Part shown: piece by piece, positions 17,016-24,776 of the stretch
Layout: every line of letters begins with the position of its first letter
Position numbering within the stretch: position 1 is the first letter of the stretch
Assembly: GCF_051262515.1 (NCBI RefSeq)
Contig: NZ_JBIMER010000003.1
Span: 248,001-312,000, forward strand
Direction of reading: 5' to 3'
DNA: 64,000 bases
From: Arthrobacter_N sp051262515
GTDB taxonomy: Bacteria > Actinomycetota > Actinomycetes > Actinomycetales > Micrococcaceae
Notes under the pieces: model-generated
Told to the model about the DNA's origin: nothing
Seen by the model: the letters and a program-made list of their open reading frames with translations, nothing else
Databases searched by the model: none
Position numbers and translations under genes: made by a program

Positions 17016-17350
17016 AACTCGTAACGGCAATCGTTCGTCCGGACAAGCTGGACGCCATCCGCGGCGCGCTCGAAAGCTACGGCGTCCAGGGACTCACCAT
17101 CAGCCAGGCCAGTGGCTACGGACGGCAGCGTGGACACACCGAGGTCTACCGCGGAGCCGAGTACACCGTGGACCTGCTTCCCAAGGTGCGGGTGGAGGTT
17201 TTGGTCAGCGACGAGTGGGCGGGTGACATCGTCGATGTCCTGGTCGCGACCGCCAACACCGGCCGGGCCGGGGACGGCAAGGTCTGGGTCGTCGGCGTCG
17301 AGGACACGGTCCGTGTCCGGACGGGTGAGCGCGGGGACGCGGCCCTTTAG
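17012..17350 (+). CDS. glnB: PII nitrogen regulatory protein (GlnB/GlnK)
   Basis: 112 aa, the exact PII length. The T-loop is intact with Tyr51 in RGAEYTVDLLP, the residue that is adenylylated in actinobacteria (uridylylated in enterobacteria). The B-loop TGRAGDGKVWV holds the ATP-binding glycines, and the C-terminal RTGERGDAAL is conserved. As a trimer it binds ATP, ADP and 2-oxoglutarate, and blocks AmtB. The gene overlaps amtB by 4 bp, so the two products are made together. In Streptomyces and Corynebacterium glnD, the adenylyltransferase, normally follows; here a bidirectional terminator and the opposite-strand zwf follow instead, so the modifying enzyme is elsewhere or absent. Confidence 0.94.
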   Translation: MKLVTAIVRPDKLDAIRGALESYGVQGLTISQASGYGRQRGHTEVYRGAEYTVDLLPKVRVEVLVSDEWAGDIVDVLVATANTGRAGDGKVWVVGVEDTVRVRTGERGDAAL

Positions 17351-17384
17351 CCGCCCGCACCGACGGCGGGCAAGCAGGTGGGGA

Positions 17385-17432
17385 ACGACGGCGGGTCCGT
17401 CACCGGTGGAACGGTGGCGGACCCGCCGTCGT
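17385..17432. terminator. Bidirectional terminator between glnB and zwf
   Basis: A 15-bp perfect stem (ACGACGGCGGGTCCG, 17385-17399, with 17418-17432) around an 18-base loop, centred between the two convergent genes. Confidence 0.8.
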
Positions 17433-17443
17433 CGTGTGCCGAC

Positions 17444-18880
17444 TCAACCTGCGGTGGGCTTGCCTCCCTGAGCCGGCGGCGGCGCACTGGTGGCCCAGGA
17501 ATCGGGCCCGTCGGAGCCGGCCGGGTATGTCTCCAGCGGCACCTCGTCGGCGGCCCAGGCGGCGAGGACCGGCTCGACGATGCGCCAGCACTCCTCGGCG
17601 GTGTCCCCGCGCACCGAGAGCGTCGCATCGCCGGACAGGACGCCGAGCAGGACCTCGCCGTAGGGCAACAGGTCCGGACTGTTGAGCTCGGCGGTGAGAT
17701 CGATCCGGTCCAACGTGAACAGGTCGCCGGGGCCGTTGACGTCCAGTTCCAGGTCCAGGGTGTCTGGTCCGAAACCGATCCGCAGGCGCGTCGGGAAGTC
17801 GCAGCCCTTGAAGCCACCCGGAAGGTGGGCGACGGGTTTGAAGGTGATGACGGCCTCCTTGCGCTTGCGGCCCAGTGCCTTGCCCGAACGGAGGATGAAC
17901 GGAACCCCGGCCCAGCGCGCGTTGTTGATCCGGACCTCGATCTCGGCGAGGGTCTCCGTGCCGCGGGCGGGATCCACCCCGTCTTCGGCGACGTAGTCGG
18001 GGATGGAGCGGTCGCCGCTGGTTCCGGCCGTGTAGACGGCGCGGCGGGTGCTGTTGGCGAAGTCCTCCGGCACGGCGGCTGCGCGCAGCACGGAACCTAT
18101 GTGGTCCCGCAGGTCGCGCTCACCCAGGGTGGCCGGCGCGTTGAGCGTCAGCAGCGCGAGGATCTGCAGCATGTGGGACTGGATCATGTCCCGCAGCGCG
18201 CCCGCCTTGTCGTAGTAGCCCGCGCGGCCCTCCAAGGCGAGTTCCTCGTCGTAGAAAATCTCCATTTTCGCCACGTGCTCGTTGCTGAACAGCGGCTCCA
18301 GGAAGCGGTTCGCGAAGCGCAGGCCGAGGATGTTGAAGACCGTTGCCTTGCCGCGGAAGTGGTCGACTCGGTGGATGTTTCCCTCGGGCACCAGTCGGGT
18401 CAGCGTGGCTGTCAGTTCCCTGGCCGATGCCGCGCTGGAGCCGAAGGGCTTTTCCATCACGAACGACGTCCCCGCCGGGACCTCTTCGGGCAGGAGCACC
18501 GCGCAGGCCCGCTGGCTCACCGCGGGGGGCAGCGCGAAGTAGACCGCGATGGGCCCCTCCAACTCGGCGAGCAGACCCGCGAGTTCACCGGGTGCCGTCA
18601 CGTCCAGCGCCCGGTAGCTGGCACCGGCCGCCATCCGGTCAAGGTCCCGGGCGCCGTCCTCGTGCGCTTTGGCCTTGGCATCTCCGAAGGTTTCGGCGAT
18701 GCGCGCGGCCCAGTCCTCCGCCGTGAAGTCCGGCGAGCCCGCCGCGGCCAGTGCTGTATTGGGGACGCGCCCGGTCGCGACCAGGCGCGCCAGGCCGGGC
18801 AGCAACAGCCGACCGGTCAGGTCGCCCGAGGCGCCGAGGATGAGAAGTGTTTGGACCTTGGGGTTCTGTTCCTCGCTCAC
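17444..18880 (-). CDS. zwf: Glucose-6-phosphate 1-dehydrogenase, divergent active-site variant
   Basis: 478 aa. Oxidises glucose-6-phosphate to 6-phosphogluconolactone with NADP+, first step of the oxidative pentose phosphate pathway. Cofactor motif GASGDLT (16-22) and EKPFG (143-147) are standard. The active-site signature, normally RIDHYLGKE, reads RVDHFRGKA (171-179): catalytic His174 and substrate-binding Lys178 are kept, while Tyr-Leu become Phe-Arg and the Glu is lost. This looks like a distinct actinobacterial subgroup, so cofactor or substrate preference may differ. The start is GTG 18880, preceded by AAGGTGGAG; a longer in-frame GTG would place the ribosome site inside the gene. It stands alone, 114 bp from the divergent ffh; gnd is 24 kb away. 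Confidence 0.87.
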   Translation of the reverse strand: MSEEQNPKVQTLLILGASGDLTGRLLLPGLARLVATGRVPNTALAAAGSPDFTAEDWAARIAETFGDAKAKAHEDGARDLDRMAAGASYRALDVTAPGELAGLLAELEGPIAVYFALPPAVSQRACAVLLPEEVPAGTSFVMEKPFGSSAASARELTATLTRLVPEGNIHRVDHFRGKATVFNILGLRFANRFLEPLFSNEHVAKMEIFYDEELALEGRAGYYDKAGALRDMIQSHMLQILALLTLNAPATLGERDLRDHIGSVLRAAAVPEDFANSTRRAVYTAGTSGDRSIPDYVAEDGVDPARGTETLAEIEVRINNARWAGVPFILRSGKALGRKRKEAVITFKPVAHLPGGFKGCDFPTRLRIGFGPDTLDLELDVNGPGDLFTLDRIDLTAELNSPDLLPYGEVLLGVLSGDATLSVRGDTAEECWRIVEPVLAAWAADEVPLETYPAGSDGPDSWATSAPPPAQGGKPTAG

Positions 18881-18994
18881 AATCTCCACCTTGCCACTCT
18901 TTGGGATCGAATGCCTGCCGAACTTGGTAGCCTTGCATGTTGAGTCCGGCGGGTGTTTCCCGCAGTACCGCCAACCGAAAGAAGTGCACGGCAC

Positions 18995-20557
18995 GTGTTC
19001 AATTCACTCTCCGACCGCCTCACAGCGACGTTCAAGAACCTGCGCGGCAAGGGCCGGCTGTCCGAGGCCGACGTCGACGGCACCGTCCGCGAGATCCGCC
19101 GTGCCCTGCTCGACGCCGACGTGGCCGTCCCCGTGGTCCGGGAGTTCGCCGCCCACGTCAAGGAACGTGCGCTGGGCCTGGAGGTCAGCCAGTCGCTGAA
19201 CCCCGGGCAGCAGGTCGTGAAGATCGTCAACGACGAGCTCGTGCGCATCCTCGGTGGGGAGACCCGGCGCCTGAACCTGGCGAAGAACCCGCCGACCGTC
19301 ATCATGCTGGCCGGCCTCCAGGGCGCCGGCAAGACCACGCTGGCCGGCAAGCTGGCCAAGCACCTCAAGTCCCAGGGGCACGCGCCCCTGCTGGTGGCCT
19401 GCGACCTGCAGCGACCCAACGCCGTCAAGCAGCTGCAGGTCAACGGCCAGCGCGCGGGCGTGCCCGTGTACGCGCCGCACCCGGGTGTGAGTTCCGAATT
19501 CGAGTCCGCCACGGGCGACCCGGTTTCGGTGGCCCGCGACGGCGTCGCCGAGGCGCGCGCGAAACTGCACGACGTCGTCATTGTCGACACCGCCGGACGC
19601 CTCGGCATCGACGAGGAACTGATGCGCCAGGCCGCCGACATCCGTGCGGCGGTCAACCCGGACGAGGTCCTGTTCGTCATCGACGCGATGATCGGCCAAG
19701 ACGCGGTCAACACGGCCCAGGCGTTCAACGAGGGCGTCAACTTCACCGGCGTCGTGCTGTCGAAGCTCGACGGCGACGCGCGCGGCGGCGCGGCGCTGTC
19801 CGTCGCGTCCATCACCGGCAAGCCCGTCATGTTCGCCTCCACGGGCGAATCCCTGGACGACTTCGAGGTCTTCCACCCGGACCGCATGGCCAGCAGGATC
19901 CTGGACATGGGTGACGTCCTCACGCTCATCGAGCAGGCGGAGAAGTCCTGGGACAAGGACGAGGCAGAGCGGATGGCGAAGAAGTTCGCCGACCGGGAGG
20001 ACTTCACGCTCGAGGACTTCCTCGCGCAGATGCAGCAGATCAAGAAGATGGGCTCGCTCAAGAAGATGCTCACCATGATGCCCGGCGCCCAGGTGTCGCG
20101 GCAGCAGTTGGAGCAGTTCGACGAGCGCCAGATCGACCGCATCGAGGCGATCGTGAGGTCGATGACCATGCACGAGCGCATGGCGCCGAAGATCATCAAC
20201 GGTTCGCGCCGCGCCCGCATCGCCAAGGGCTCCGGCGTCCAGGTCTCGGAGGTCAACCAGATGCTGGAGCGCTTCGCCGAGGCGCAGAAGATGATGAAGC
20301 GGATGGCCGCCGGCGGCGGAATGCCCGGCATGCCCGGCGCCCCGGGGCGCGGCCGCAAGTCGTCGGCCAAGGGCGGGAACAAGAAGAAGCAGCAGAAGTT
20401 CGGCAATCCGGCCAAGGCCGCGCAGGCGGAACTCGAGTCCAAGAACCGCAAGCCCGCGCCGACGGGGGCGGCTTTCGGCGGACAGGCGACCGACCAGGAC
20501 TTCGATCCGGCCAGCCTGAACCTGCCCAAGGGCTTCGACAAGTTCCTCGGGAAGTAG
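18995..20557 (+). CDS. ffh: Ffh, signal recognition particle protein (SRP54)
   Basis: 520 aa. N domain to about residue 90; G domain with G1 GLQGAGKTTLAGK near 109, DLQRPNAVKQ, G3 DTAGRL and SKLDGDARGG; then the Met-rich M domain (about 320-440; KKMLTMMPGAQ, QMLERFAEAQKMMKRM) that binds signal sequences and 4.5S RNA. The C-terminus has a long Gly/Pro/Lys tail, common in high-GC actinobacteria. It targets nascent membrane proteins to FtsY. The start is GTG 18995 (VFNSLSDRL), matching the usual N-terminus; the ribosome site is weak (GAAAGAAG). The NUDIX-like gene starts 7 bp downstream. Confidence 0.96.
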   Translation: MFNSLSDRLTATFKNLRGKGRLSEADVDGTVREIRRALLDADVAVPVVREFAAHVKERALGLEVSQSLNPGQQVVKIVNDELVRILGGETRRLNLAKNPPTVIMLAGLQGAGKTTLAGKLAKHLKSQGHAPLLVACDLQRPNAVKQLQVNGQRAGVPVYAPHPGVSSEFESATGDPVSVARDGVAEARAKLHDVVIVDTAGRLGIDEELMRQAADIRAAVNPDEVLFVIDAMIGQDAVNTAQAFNEGVNFTGVVLSKLDGDARGGAALSVASITGKPVMFASTGESLDDFEVFHPDRMASRILDMGDVLTLIEQAEKSWDKDEAERMAKKFADREDFTLEDFLAQMQQIKKMGSLKKMLTMMPGAQVSRQQLEQFDERQIDRIEAIVRSMTMHERMAPKIINGSRRARIAKGSGVQVSEVNQMLERFAEAQKMMKRMAAGGGMPGMPGAPGRGRKSSAKGGNKKKQQKFGNPAKAAQAELESKNRKPAPTGAAFGGQATDQDFDPASLNLPKGFDKFLGK

Positions 20558-20564
20558 CCCCCAC

Positions 20565-21116
20565 GTGGCGGGGCTGCAGGCACTCGACGGCTTCCTGAGC
20601 GCGCGCTGGCGCCACCGGGTAGCGGCGCACGTGCTCCTGCGGCGGCGCGACGGCGCGGTTCTGCTGATCCGGACACCCGACGGCTGGTCCCTTCCCGGGG
20701 GAGCGGTTCGCGCCGACGAGTCCCCGCGGGAGACCGTCGGGGCGGGCCTGCGGCGGCTCGCCTTGGAGGCGACTGTCGGCCGGCTCCTCGCGCAGGACTT
20801 CCGCCGGGCGGACGGCGGCGGTTCGGAGAACCTGCTGTACGACGGCGGATCGTGGGCCACGGACGCCGACGGCTTCACGGCCGACGGCGGAACGCTCACC
20901 GCCCGCTTCATGGGTCCGGACGGCCTGGGGGAGTGGCTGGGTTCGGACCAGGCCGCGTTGGCCGCTGCCGGCCTGAGCGCGCTCGAACTGGGCTCCGTGG
21001 CCGAATTGGAGGACGGAAGGGAGGCCACGCCCGCTTCCGCTCCCGGCAACATCGTTCCTCCGCGGGCACTAATGCCCTCCCTGCCGGAGACGTCCCCCGT
21101 CCTGTCCGCCCGCTGA
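20565..21116 (+). CDS. NUDIX-fold protein with degenerate catalytic box
   Basis: 183 aa from GTG 20565, seven bases after ffh and so probably in its transcript. The first half reads as a NUDIX fold (HVLLRRRDGAVLLIRTPDGWSLPGG). The NUDIX box should be GGx5Ex7REUxEExGU. Here GGAVRADESPRETV keeps the early Glu, but the metal-binding REUxEE part is replaced by GAGLRRLALEA. Hydrolase activity is therefore doubtful; it may bind nucleotides or only keep the fold. The C-terminal 50 residues are low-complexity (Ala, Pro, Ser). A NUDIX-like gene at this place, between ffh and rpsP, is common in actinobacteria; its function is unknown. Confidence 0.72.
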   Translation: MAGLQALDGFLSARWRHRVAAHVLLRRRDGAVLLIRTPDGWSLPGGAVRADESPRETVGAGLRRLALEATVGRLLAQDFRRADGGGSENLLYDGGSWATDADGFTADGGTLTARFMGPDGLGEWLGSDQAALAAAGLSALELGSVAELEDGREATPASAPGNIVPPRALMPSLPETSPVLSAR

Positions 21117-21134
21117 CCGCCACCGGAGCGGCGG

Positions 21135-21164
21135 TTCGCGGCCGGCGGGAACCTCTGGCATAAT
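21135..21164 (+). promoter_or_regulatory. rpsP promoter: TTCGCG, 18-base spacer, CATAAT
   Basis: A -35-like TTCGCG (21135-21140) and -10 CATAAT (21159-21164) precede rpsP, giving a leader of about 125 nt. The same layout, TTAGCG-18-CAGAAT, precedes rplS, which suggests matched control of two ribosomal protein genes. Confidence 0.5.
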
Positions 21165-21297
21165 GGCAGGGTACTTGATCGGCGCGGCCCCTCTCTCCGC
21201 GTGCGCATCTCGTCCCCTGAACCCACGAGTACGGCCCGCCCCACGGGTGCAGAAACACGGGTTCGCCCTTTGTTGAGAAACAGGAGTGACCACTACA

Positions 21298-21714
21298 GTG
21301 GCCGTTAAGATTCGACTCAAGCGCTTCGGCAAGATGCGCGCCCCGTTCTACCGCATCGTCATCATGGACTCCCGCGCCAAGCGCGACGGCCGTGCCATCG
21401 AGGAGATCGGCAAGTACCACCCCACCGAGGAGCCCTCGTTCATCGAGGTCAACTCCGAGCGGGCCCAGTACTGGCTGTCCGTCGGCGCCCAGCCGACCGA
21501 GCAGGTTGCCGCGATCCTGAAGATCACGGGCGACTGGCAGAAGTACAAGGGCATCGAGGGCCAGGAGGGCACCTTGCGCACCAAGGCGCCCAAGGAAGCC
21601 TTCGTAGTCCCGGAGAAGGGTTCCGTCATCCTGCCGGAGGCCATCACCAAGAAGGCCGAGAAGACCGAGGCCCCGGCCGCGGAAGCCGAAACCGAGACCA
21701 CCGAGGCCGAGTAG
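21298..21714 (+). CDS. rpsP: 30S ribosomal protein S16
   Basis: 138 aa. The core AVKIRLKRFGKMRAPFYRIV and DGRAIEEIGKYHP is typical bS16; residues after about 85 form an actinobacterial extension that ends in a Glu/Ala/Thr-rich tail. S16 is needed for assembly of the small subunit. I chose GTG 21298 because mature S16 begins M-AVKIRLKR and AGGAG lies 11 bases upstream; GTG 21286 overlaps that ribosome site. It is followed after 2 bp by khpA. A long leader of about 125 nt precedes it. Confidence 0.95.
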   Translation: MAVKIRLKRFGKMRAPFYRIVIMDSRAKRDGRAIEEIGKYHPTEEPSFIEVNSERAQYWLSVGAQPTEQVAAILKITGDWQKYKGIEGQEGTLRTKAPKEAFVVPEKGSVILPEAITKKAEKTEAPAAEAETETTEAE

Positions 21715-21716
21715 CA

Positions 21717-21962
21717 ATGCTCGCCGAGGCTCTCGATCACCTGGTGCGCGGCATCGTCGACTCCCCGGAGGACGTCGCCGTCGCATTGAAGGGGAACCGC
21801 CGCGGCGACATCCTCGAAGTCCGGGTCCACCCGGACGACCTCGGCCGCGTGATCGGCAGGCAGGGGCGCACGGCAAAATCGTTGCGCACCGTCGTGGCCG
21901 CACTGGCCGACGGCGAGCCGGTGCGGGTCGATGTCGTCGACACCGACCGCCGGCGCCCCTAG
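21717..21962 (+). CDS. khpA: KhpA, KH-domain RNA-binding protein
   Basis: 81 aa, a single KH domain with the RNA-binding GxxG loop GRQG in DLGRVIGRQGRTAKSLR. KhpA proteins (YlqC family) bind many transcripts, often with KhpB, and affect cell division and translation; they sit directly after rpsP in many Gram-positive bacteria. The start is ATG 21717, 2 bp after the rpsP stop, so the two are coupled. A strong UUCG-capped terminator follows within 35 bp, separating the pair from rimM. Confidence 0.9.
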   Translation: MLAEALDHLVRGIVDSPEDVAVALKGNRRGDILEVRVHPDDLGRVIGRQGRTAKSLRTVVAALADGEPVRVDVVDTDRRRP

Positions 21963-21993
21963 GTAGCAGAGCCGCGGCGCCACCGCGCCGCAT

Positions 21994-22027
21994 GCTGGCC
22001 CCGTACCGTTCGCGGTGCGGGGCCAGC
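21994..22027 (+). terminator. Terminator after khpA: 15-bp stem with TTCG loop
   Basis: 21994-22008 pairs with 22013-22027 (one G-T pair) around TTCG, followed by GCGTTTAA. It separates rpsP-khpA from rimM-trmD. Confidence 0.8.
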
Positions 22028-22066
22028 GCGTTTAAGCCGTGTCGCCCAGCGGGCCGGCGCCCCCAT

Positions 22067-22072
22067 TAGGAT
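22067..22072 (+). promoter_or_regulatory. -10 hexamer TAGGAT for rimM
   Basis: TAGGAT 32 bases before the rimM ATG would give a leader of about 25 nt carrying GAAGGAG, so rimM-trmD appears to have its own promoter after the khpA terminator. Confidence 0.5.
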
Positions 22073-22103
22073 CAATTGCGGAACCGTCCACGAAGGAGAC
22101 ACC

Positions 22104-22646
22104 ATGCGCCTGCAGGTCGCACGTATTGGCAAGCCCCACGGCATCAAGGGCGAGGTCACCGCCCAGGTAATGACAGATTCGCCCGATGAGCGCTTCGCGC
22201 CCGGGACGGTGTTCGAGGTGGAGCCCGACAGCGTGGGGCCGCTGACCGTCGAGGGCGCCCGGTGGAACAAGGACATCCTCCTGCTGGCCTTCGAGGAAGC
22301 CTTGGACCGGAACGCGGCCGAGACGCTCCGCGGGGCCAAGCTGTTCGTCGAAACCGACGACGCCGAAGCGGACGAGGACGACTCCGACGCGTGGTACGAG
22401 CACGAGCTGGAAGGCCTGGAGGTCCGCGTCGGGGACGACGTGGTCGGCAAGGTCACCGGGTTGCGTACCCAGACGGTACAGGACCTGCTGATCGTGGTGC
22501 TCGAGGACGGTAGCGAGGTCCTGGTGCCGTTTGTCGAAGCCATCGTCCCCGAGGTCGATGTCGCCGGGGGCTTCATCGTGGTCACCCCGCCCCCGGGACT
22601 GCTCGGATTGAACTCGGACGACGACGGCACGGGCGGCGGCCGCTAA
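22104..22646 (+). CDS. rimM: RimM, 30S ribosome maturation factor
   Basis: 180 aa. N-terminal beta-barrel RimM domain (MRLQVARIGKPHGIKGEV) and C-terminal PRC-barrel (WYEHELEGLEVRV to VPFVEAIVPEVD), joined by an acidic linker. It helps mature the 30S head by binding S19. The C-terminal tail is acidic with Gly-rich residues. The start is ATG 22104 behind AAGGAG. The stop is 2 bp from the trmD start, so the two are coupled as in most bacteria. Confidence 0.94.
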   Translation: MRLQVARIGKPHGIKGEVTAQVMTDSPDERFAPGTVFEVEPDSVGPLTVEGARWNKDILLLAFEEALDRNAAETLRGAKLFVETDDAEADEDDSDAWYEHELEGLEVRVGDDVVGKVTGLRTQTVQDLLIVVLEDGSEVLVPFVEAIVPEVDVAGGFIVVTPPPGLLGLNSDDDGTGGGR

Positions 22647-22648
22647 CA

Positions 22649-23485
22649 GTGCGCATCGACGTCGTCAGCATCTTTCCCGAATACCTCGCAGCACTGGACC
22701 TGTCGCTGATAGGAAAGGCACGGCGGGAATCCCTCCTGGACCTGCGGGTCCACGACCTGCGGGACCACACGTCCGACCGCCACCGCACAGTGGACGACAC
22801 TCCGTACGGCGGCGGGGCCGGCATGGTGATGAAACCGGAACCGTGGGGGTCCGCCCTGTCCGGCATCGCCGCGTCCTCCGGCTCGTCCGGGGAAAGGCCG
22901 ATGCTCATTGTCCCTTCTCCGGCCGGCGCCGTCTTCGACCAGGCGATGGCCCACGAACTGGCCGAGAGGCGGCATCTGGTGTTCGCGTGCGGCCGCTACG
23001 AGGGCATCGACGAACGCGTGCTCGAGTGGGCCGTGGAGGCTTTCGAGGTCCGTCCGGTGAGCTTGGGCGACTACGTGCTCAATGGCGGCGAGGTGGCCGT
23101 GCTGGCCATGGTGGAGGCCGTGGGGCGGCTGATCCCCGGCGTCGTCGGCAACCCCGAGTCGCTCGTGGAGGAGTCCCATTCGGATGGCCTGCTCGAATAC
23201 CCGGTCTACACCAAGCCCGCCCAGTGGCAGGGACGCTCCGTCCCGGAGGTCCTGCTGGGTGGGAACCACGGGAAGATCGCGCGATTCCGCCGTAACGAGC
23301 AGCTCGAACGCACCGCGCGCCGGCGGCCGGACCTCATCCTCGGGCTGGACCCGGCGACACTGAACCGGCACGACCGGGACACCCTGTGGCATGCGGGGTT
23401 CGCCGTCGACGGCGGGCGGATCGTCGCCAAGGTCCCGTCCACGGCGAACCCGGTCGGCGACGGATCGGAACAGCCAGCCAATTAG
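22649..23485 (+). CDS. trmD: TrmD, tRNA (guanine-37-N1)-methyltransferase
   Basis: 278 aa, with the SPOUT trefoil knot. Catalytic or SAM-binding motifs seen: DDTPYGGGAGMV, ACGRYEGIDERV, and the knot SLGDYVLNGGEVA; the C-terminal half includes the tRNA-binding helices and ends in a variable tail. It methylates G37 next to the anticodon and prevents frameshifts. The start is GTG 22649. The rplS promoter overlaps its stop codon, so trmD and rplS are probably separate transcription units. Confidence 0.95.
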   Translation: MRIDVVSIFPEYLAALDLSLIGKARRESLLDLRVHDLRDHTSDRHRTVDDTPYGGGAGMVMKPEPWGSALSGIAASSGSSGERPMLIVPSPAGAVFDQAMAHELAERRHLVFACGRYEGIDERVLEWAVEAFEVRPVSLGDYVLNGGEVAVLAMVEAVGRLIPGVVGNPESLVEESHSDGLLEYPVYTKPAQWQGRSVPEVLLGGNHGKIARFRRNEQLERTARRRPDLILGLDPATLNRHDRDTLWHAGFAVDGGRIVAKVPSTANPVGDGSEQPAN

Positions 23486-23511
23486 CGGCCCCGCACGGCA
23501 TGTGGCAGAAT
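23482..23511 (+). promoter_or_regulatory. rplS promoter: TTAGCG, 18-base spacer, CAGAAT, with long structured leader
   Basis: A -35-like TTAGCG (23482-23487) overlaps the trmD stop; the -10 is CAGAAT (23506-23511). The resulting leader of about 185 nt contains small hairpins (GGCACC/GGTGCC near 23630-23645; GGTGG/CCACC near 23664-23692) and may be a control element, for example for ribosomal protein feedback. No known RNA family is recognised. Confidence 0.5.
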
Positions 23512-23702
23512 TATGTCCTGTGCCTACTGGGCCCTCTCCTGCCGCAGGGGGAGAGCGCCAACAGTCAGGCCAATCGGCGTCCGATTCCGGAAGCGCCGGT
23601 ACATCATCTTCGGTCGCAGGTCATCGGCACCCCCGTGGTGCCGGCCCCGCGACCGTGTCGACGGTGGGTGACCTGCGGCGACCACCCAAGGAGTAGCATC
23701 CA

Positions 23703-24062
23703 ATGCAGATCCTAGATTCAGTCAACGCGGCCTCGCTGCGCACAGATGTCCCCGCGTTCCGCGCGGGCGACACGCTCAAGGTCCACGTCAACATCGTCGA
23801 GGGCAAGAACTCCCGTATCCAGGTGTTCCAGGGCTTCGTGCTCGGCCGCCAGGGCGCGGGCGTCGGCGAGACCTTCACGGTCCGCAAGGTCTCCTTCGGC
23901 GTCGGCGTGGAGCGCACGTTCCCCGTGCACTCCCCGATCATCGAGAAGATCGAGGTCCTGGCCAAGGGCGACGTCCGCCGCGCCAAGCTGTACTACATGC
24001 GCGATCGCCACGGCAAGGCCGCGAAGATCAAGGAAAAGCGCGACTTCGGCACCTCCAAGTAG
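23703..24062 (+). CDS. rplS: 50S ribosomal protein L19
   Basis: 119 aa of standard bL19: FRAGDTLKVHVNIVEG, RIQVFQGFVL, FTVRKVSFGVGVERTFPVHSP, and a Lys/Arg-rich C-terminus (GKAAKIKEKRDF). It lies at the 30S-50S interface. The start is ATG 23703 after AAGGAG. It has its own promoter 190 bp upstream and is followed after 63 bp by two signal peptidase genes, a common actinobacterial order. Confidence 0.96.
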   Translation: MQILDSVNAASLRTDVPAFRAGDTLKVHVNIVEGKNSRIQVFQGFVLGRQGAGVGETFTVRKVSFGVGVERTFPVHSPIIEKIEVLAKGDVRRAKLYYMRDRHGKAAKIKEKRDFGTSK

Positions 24063-24125
24063 CCGTAGCCCTGTTCGCGGCGTTCCTGACGGACGCGGCG
24101 CATGATCTTGCCCGAAGGATCCACC

Positions 24126-24776
24126 TTGAGTGATTCGCCGCAAGAGCGCACGAAGCGCCAGTCCCGTTCGCGGGGCTGGCGCTTCGTCGTGTGGGTGCTC
24201 GCGGCCGCGGCACTCCTGGCGATAGTGGTCCGCGCGACTTTTGTGGACTTCTACTACATCGGCAGCGGTTCCATGCGCCCGTCATTGGAGGAGGGGGACG
24301 GCCTCCTGGTCAGTCGCACGGCGTATCTCTCCAATCCGCCGGCCCGGGGCGACGTCGTCGTCTTCGACGGACGCGGATCGCTGTTGCCCTACGACCGCGA
24401 CAACGCGGCGGGGTCGCTCCTCCGCGCCCTTCGGCTGGCGGGGGACGACGCCGTGTTCGTCAAGCGTGTCATGGCCGTTGGCGGGGACACCATAAGCTGT
24501 TGTGACGACGACGGGGCCCTGGTCCTCAATGGCGCCGCCCTGGATGAGCCGTATCTGTCCGCCGGGGAACCCCCGAGCGAACAGCGTTACAGCGTGGCGG
24601 TCCCCGAGGGACGGATCTGGGTCATGGGGGACAACCGCTCGGACTCGACCGACTCGCGGGCCCTGCTCGGCGCTCCCGGCGGTGGGATGATTCCGGAGGA
24701 CCGCGTTATCGGACGCGTGGACCGTATCGTGTGGCCGCCGGAACGCTCCGGACCACTTCAGAGGGAAGGCACCTAG
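24126..24776 (+). CDS. lepB: Signal peptidase I, first of two
   Basis: 216 aa. One N-terminal membrane helix (about residues 20-37, VVWVLAAAALLAIVV) after a basic stretch, then the extracellular catalytic domain with nucleophile Ser49 in GSGSMRPSL and general base Lys113 in VFVKRVMAVGGD; later box MGDNRSDSTDSR. It cleaves signal peptides from exported pre-proteins. I chose TTG 24126, six bases after AAGGA; an ATG at 24102 lacks a ribosome site. The first codons form a 17-bp hairpin with a TTCG loop (24150-24187), which is unusual within a reading frame. The stop shares one base with the start of the second copy. Confidence 0.9.
   Translation: MSDSPQERTKRQSRSRGWRFVVWVLAAAALLAIVVRATFVDFYYIGSGSMRPSLEEGDGLLVSRTAYLSNPPARGDVVVFDGRGSLLPYDRDNAAGSLLRALRLAGDDAVFVKRVMAVGGDTISCCDDDGALVLNGAALDEPYLSAGEPPSEQRYSVAVPEGRIWVMGDNRSDSTDSRALLGAPGGGMIPEDRVIGRVDRIVWPPERSGPLQREGT
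24150..24187 (+). terminator. Strong hairpin inside the first codons of the first lepB gene
   Basis: 24150-24166 pairs with 24171-24187 (16 Watson-Crick pairs and one G-T) around TTCG. No T-run follows. It may end part of the rplS transcripts or limit lepB expression. Confidence 0.55.

Noticed and set aside
15444..17030. 528-codon minus-strand frame opposite amtB
   Set aside because: Shadow of amtB; Asp/Gly/His-rich without any recognisable domain.
19004..21244. 746-codon minus-strand frame opposite ffh
   Set aside because: Shadow of ffh and the NUDIX-like gene, both strongly supported on the plus strand.
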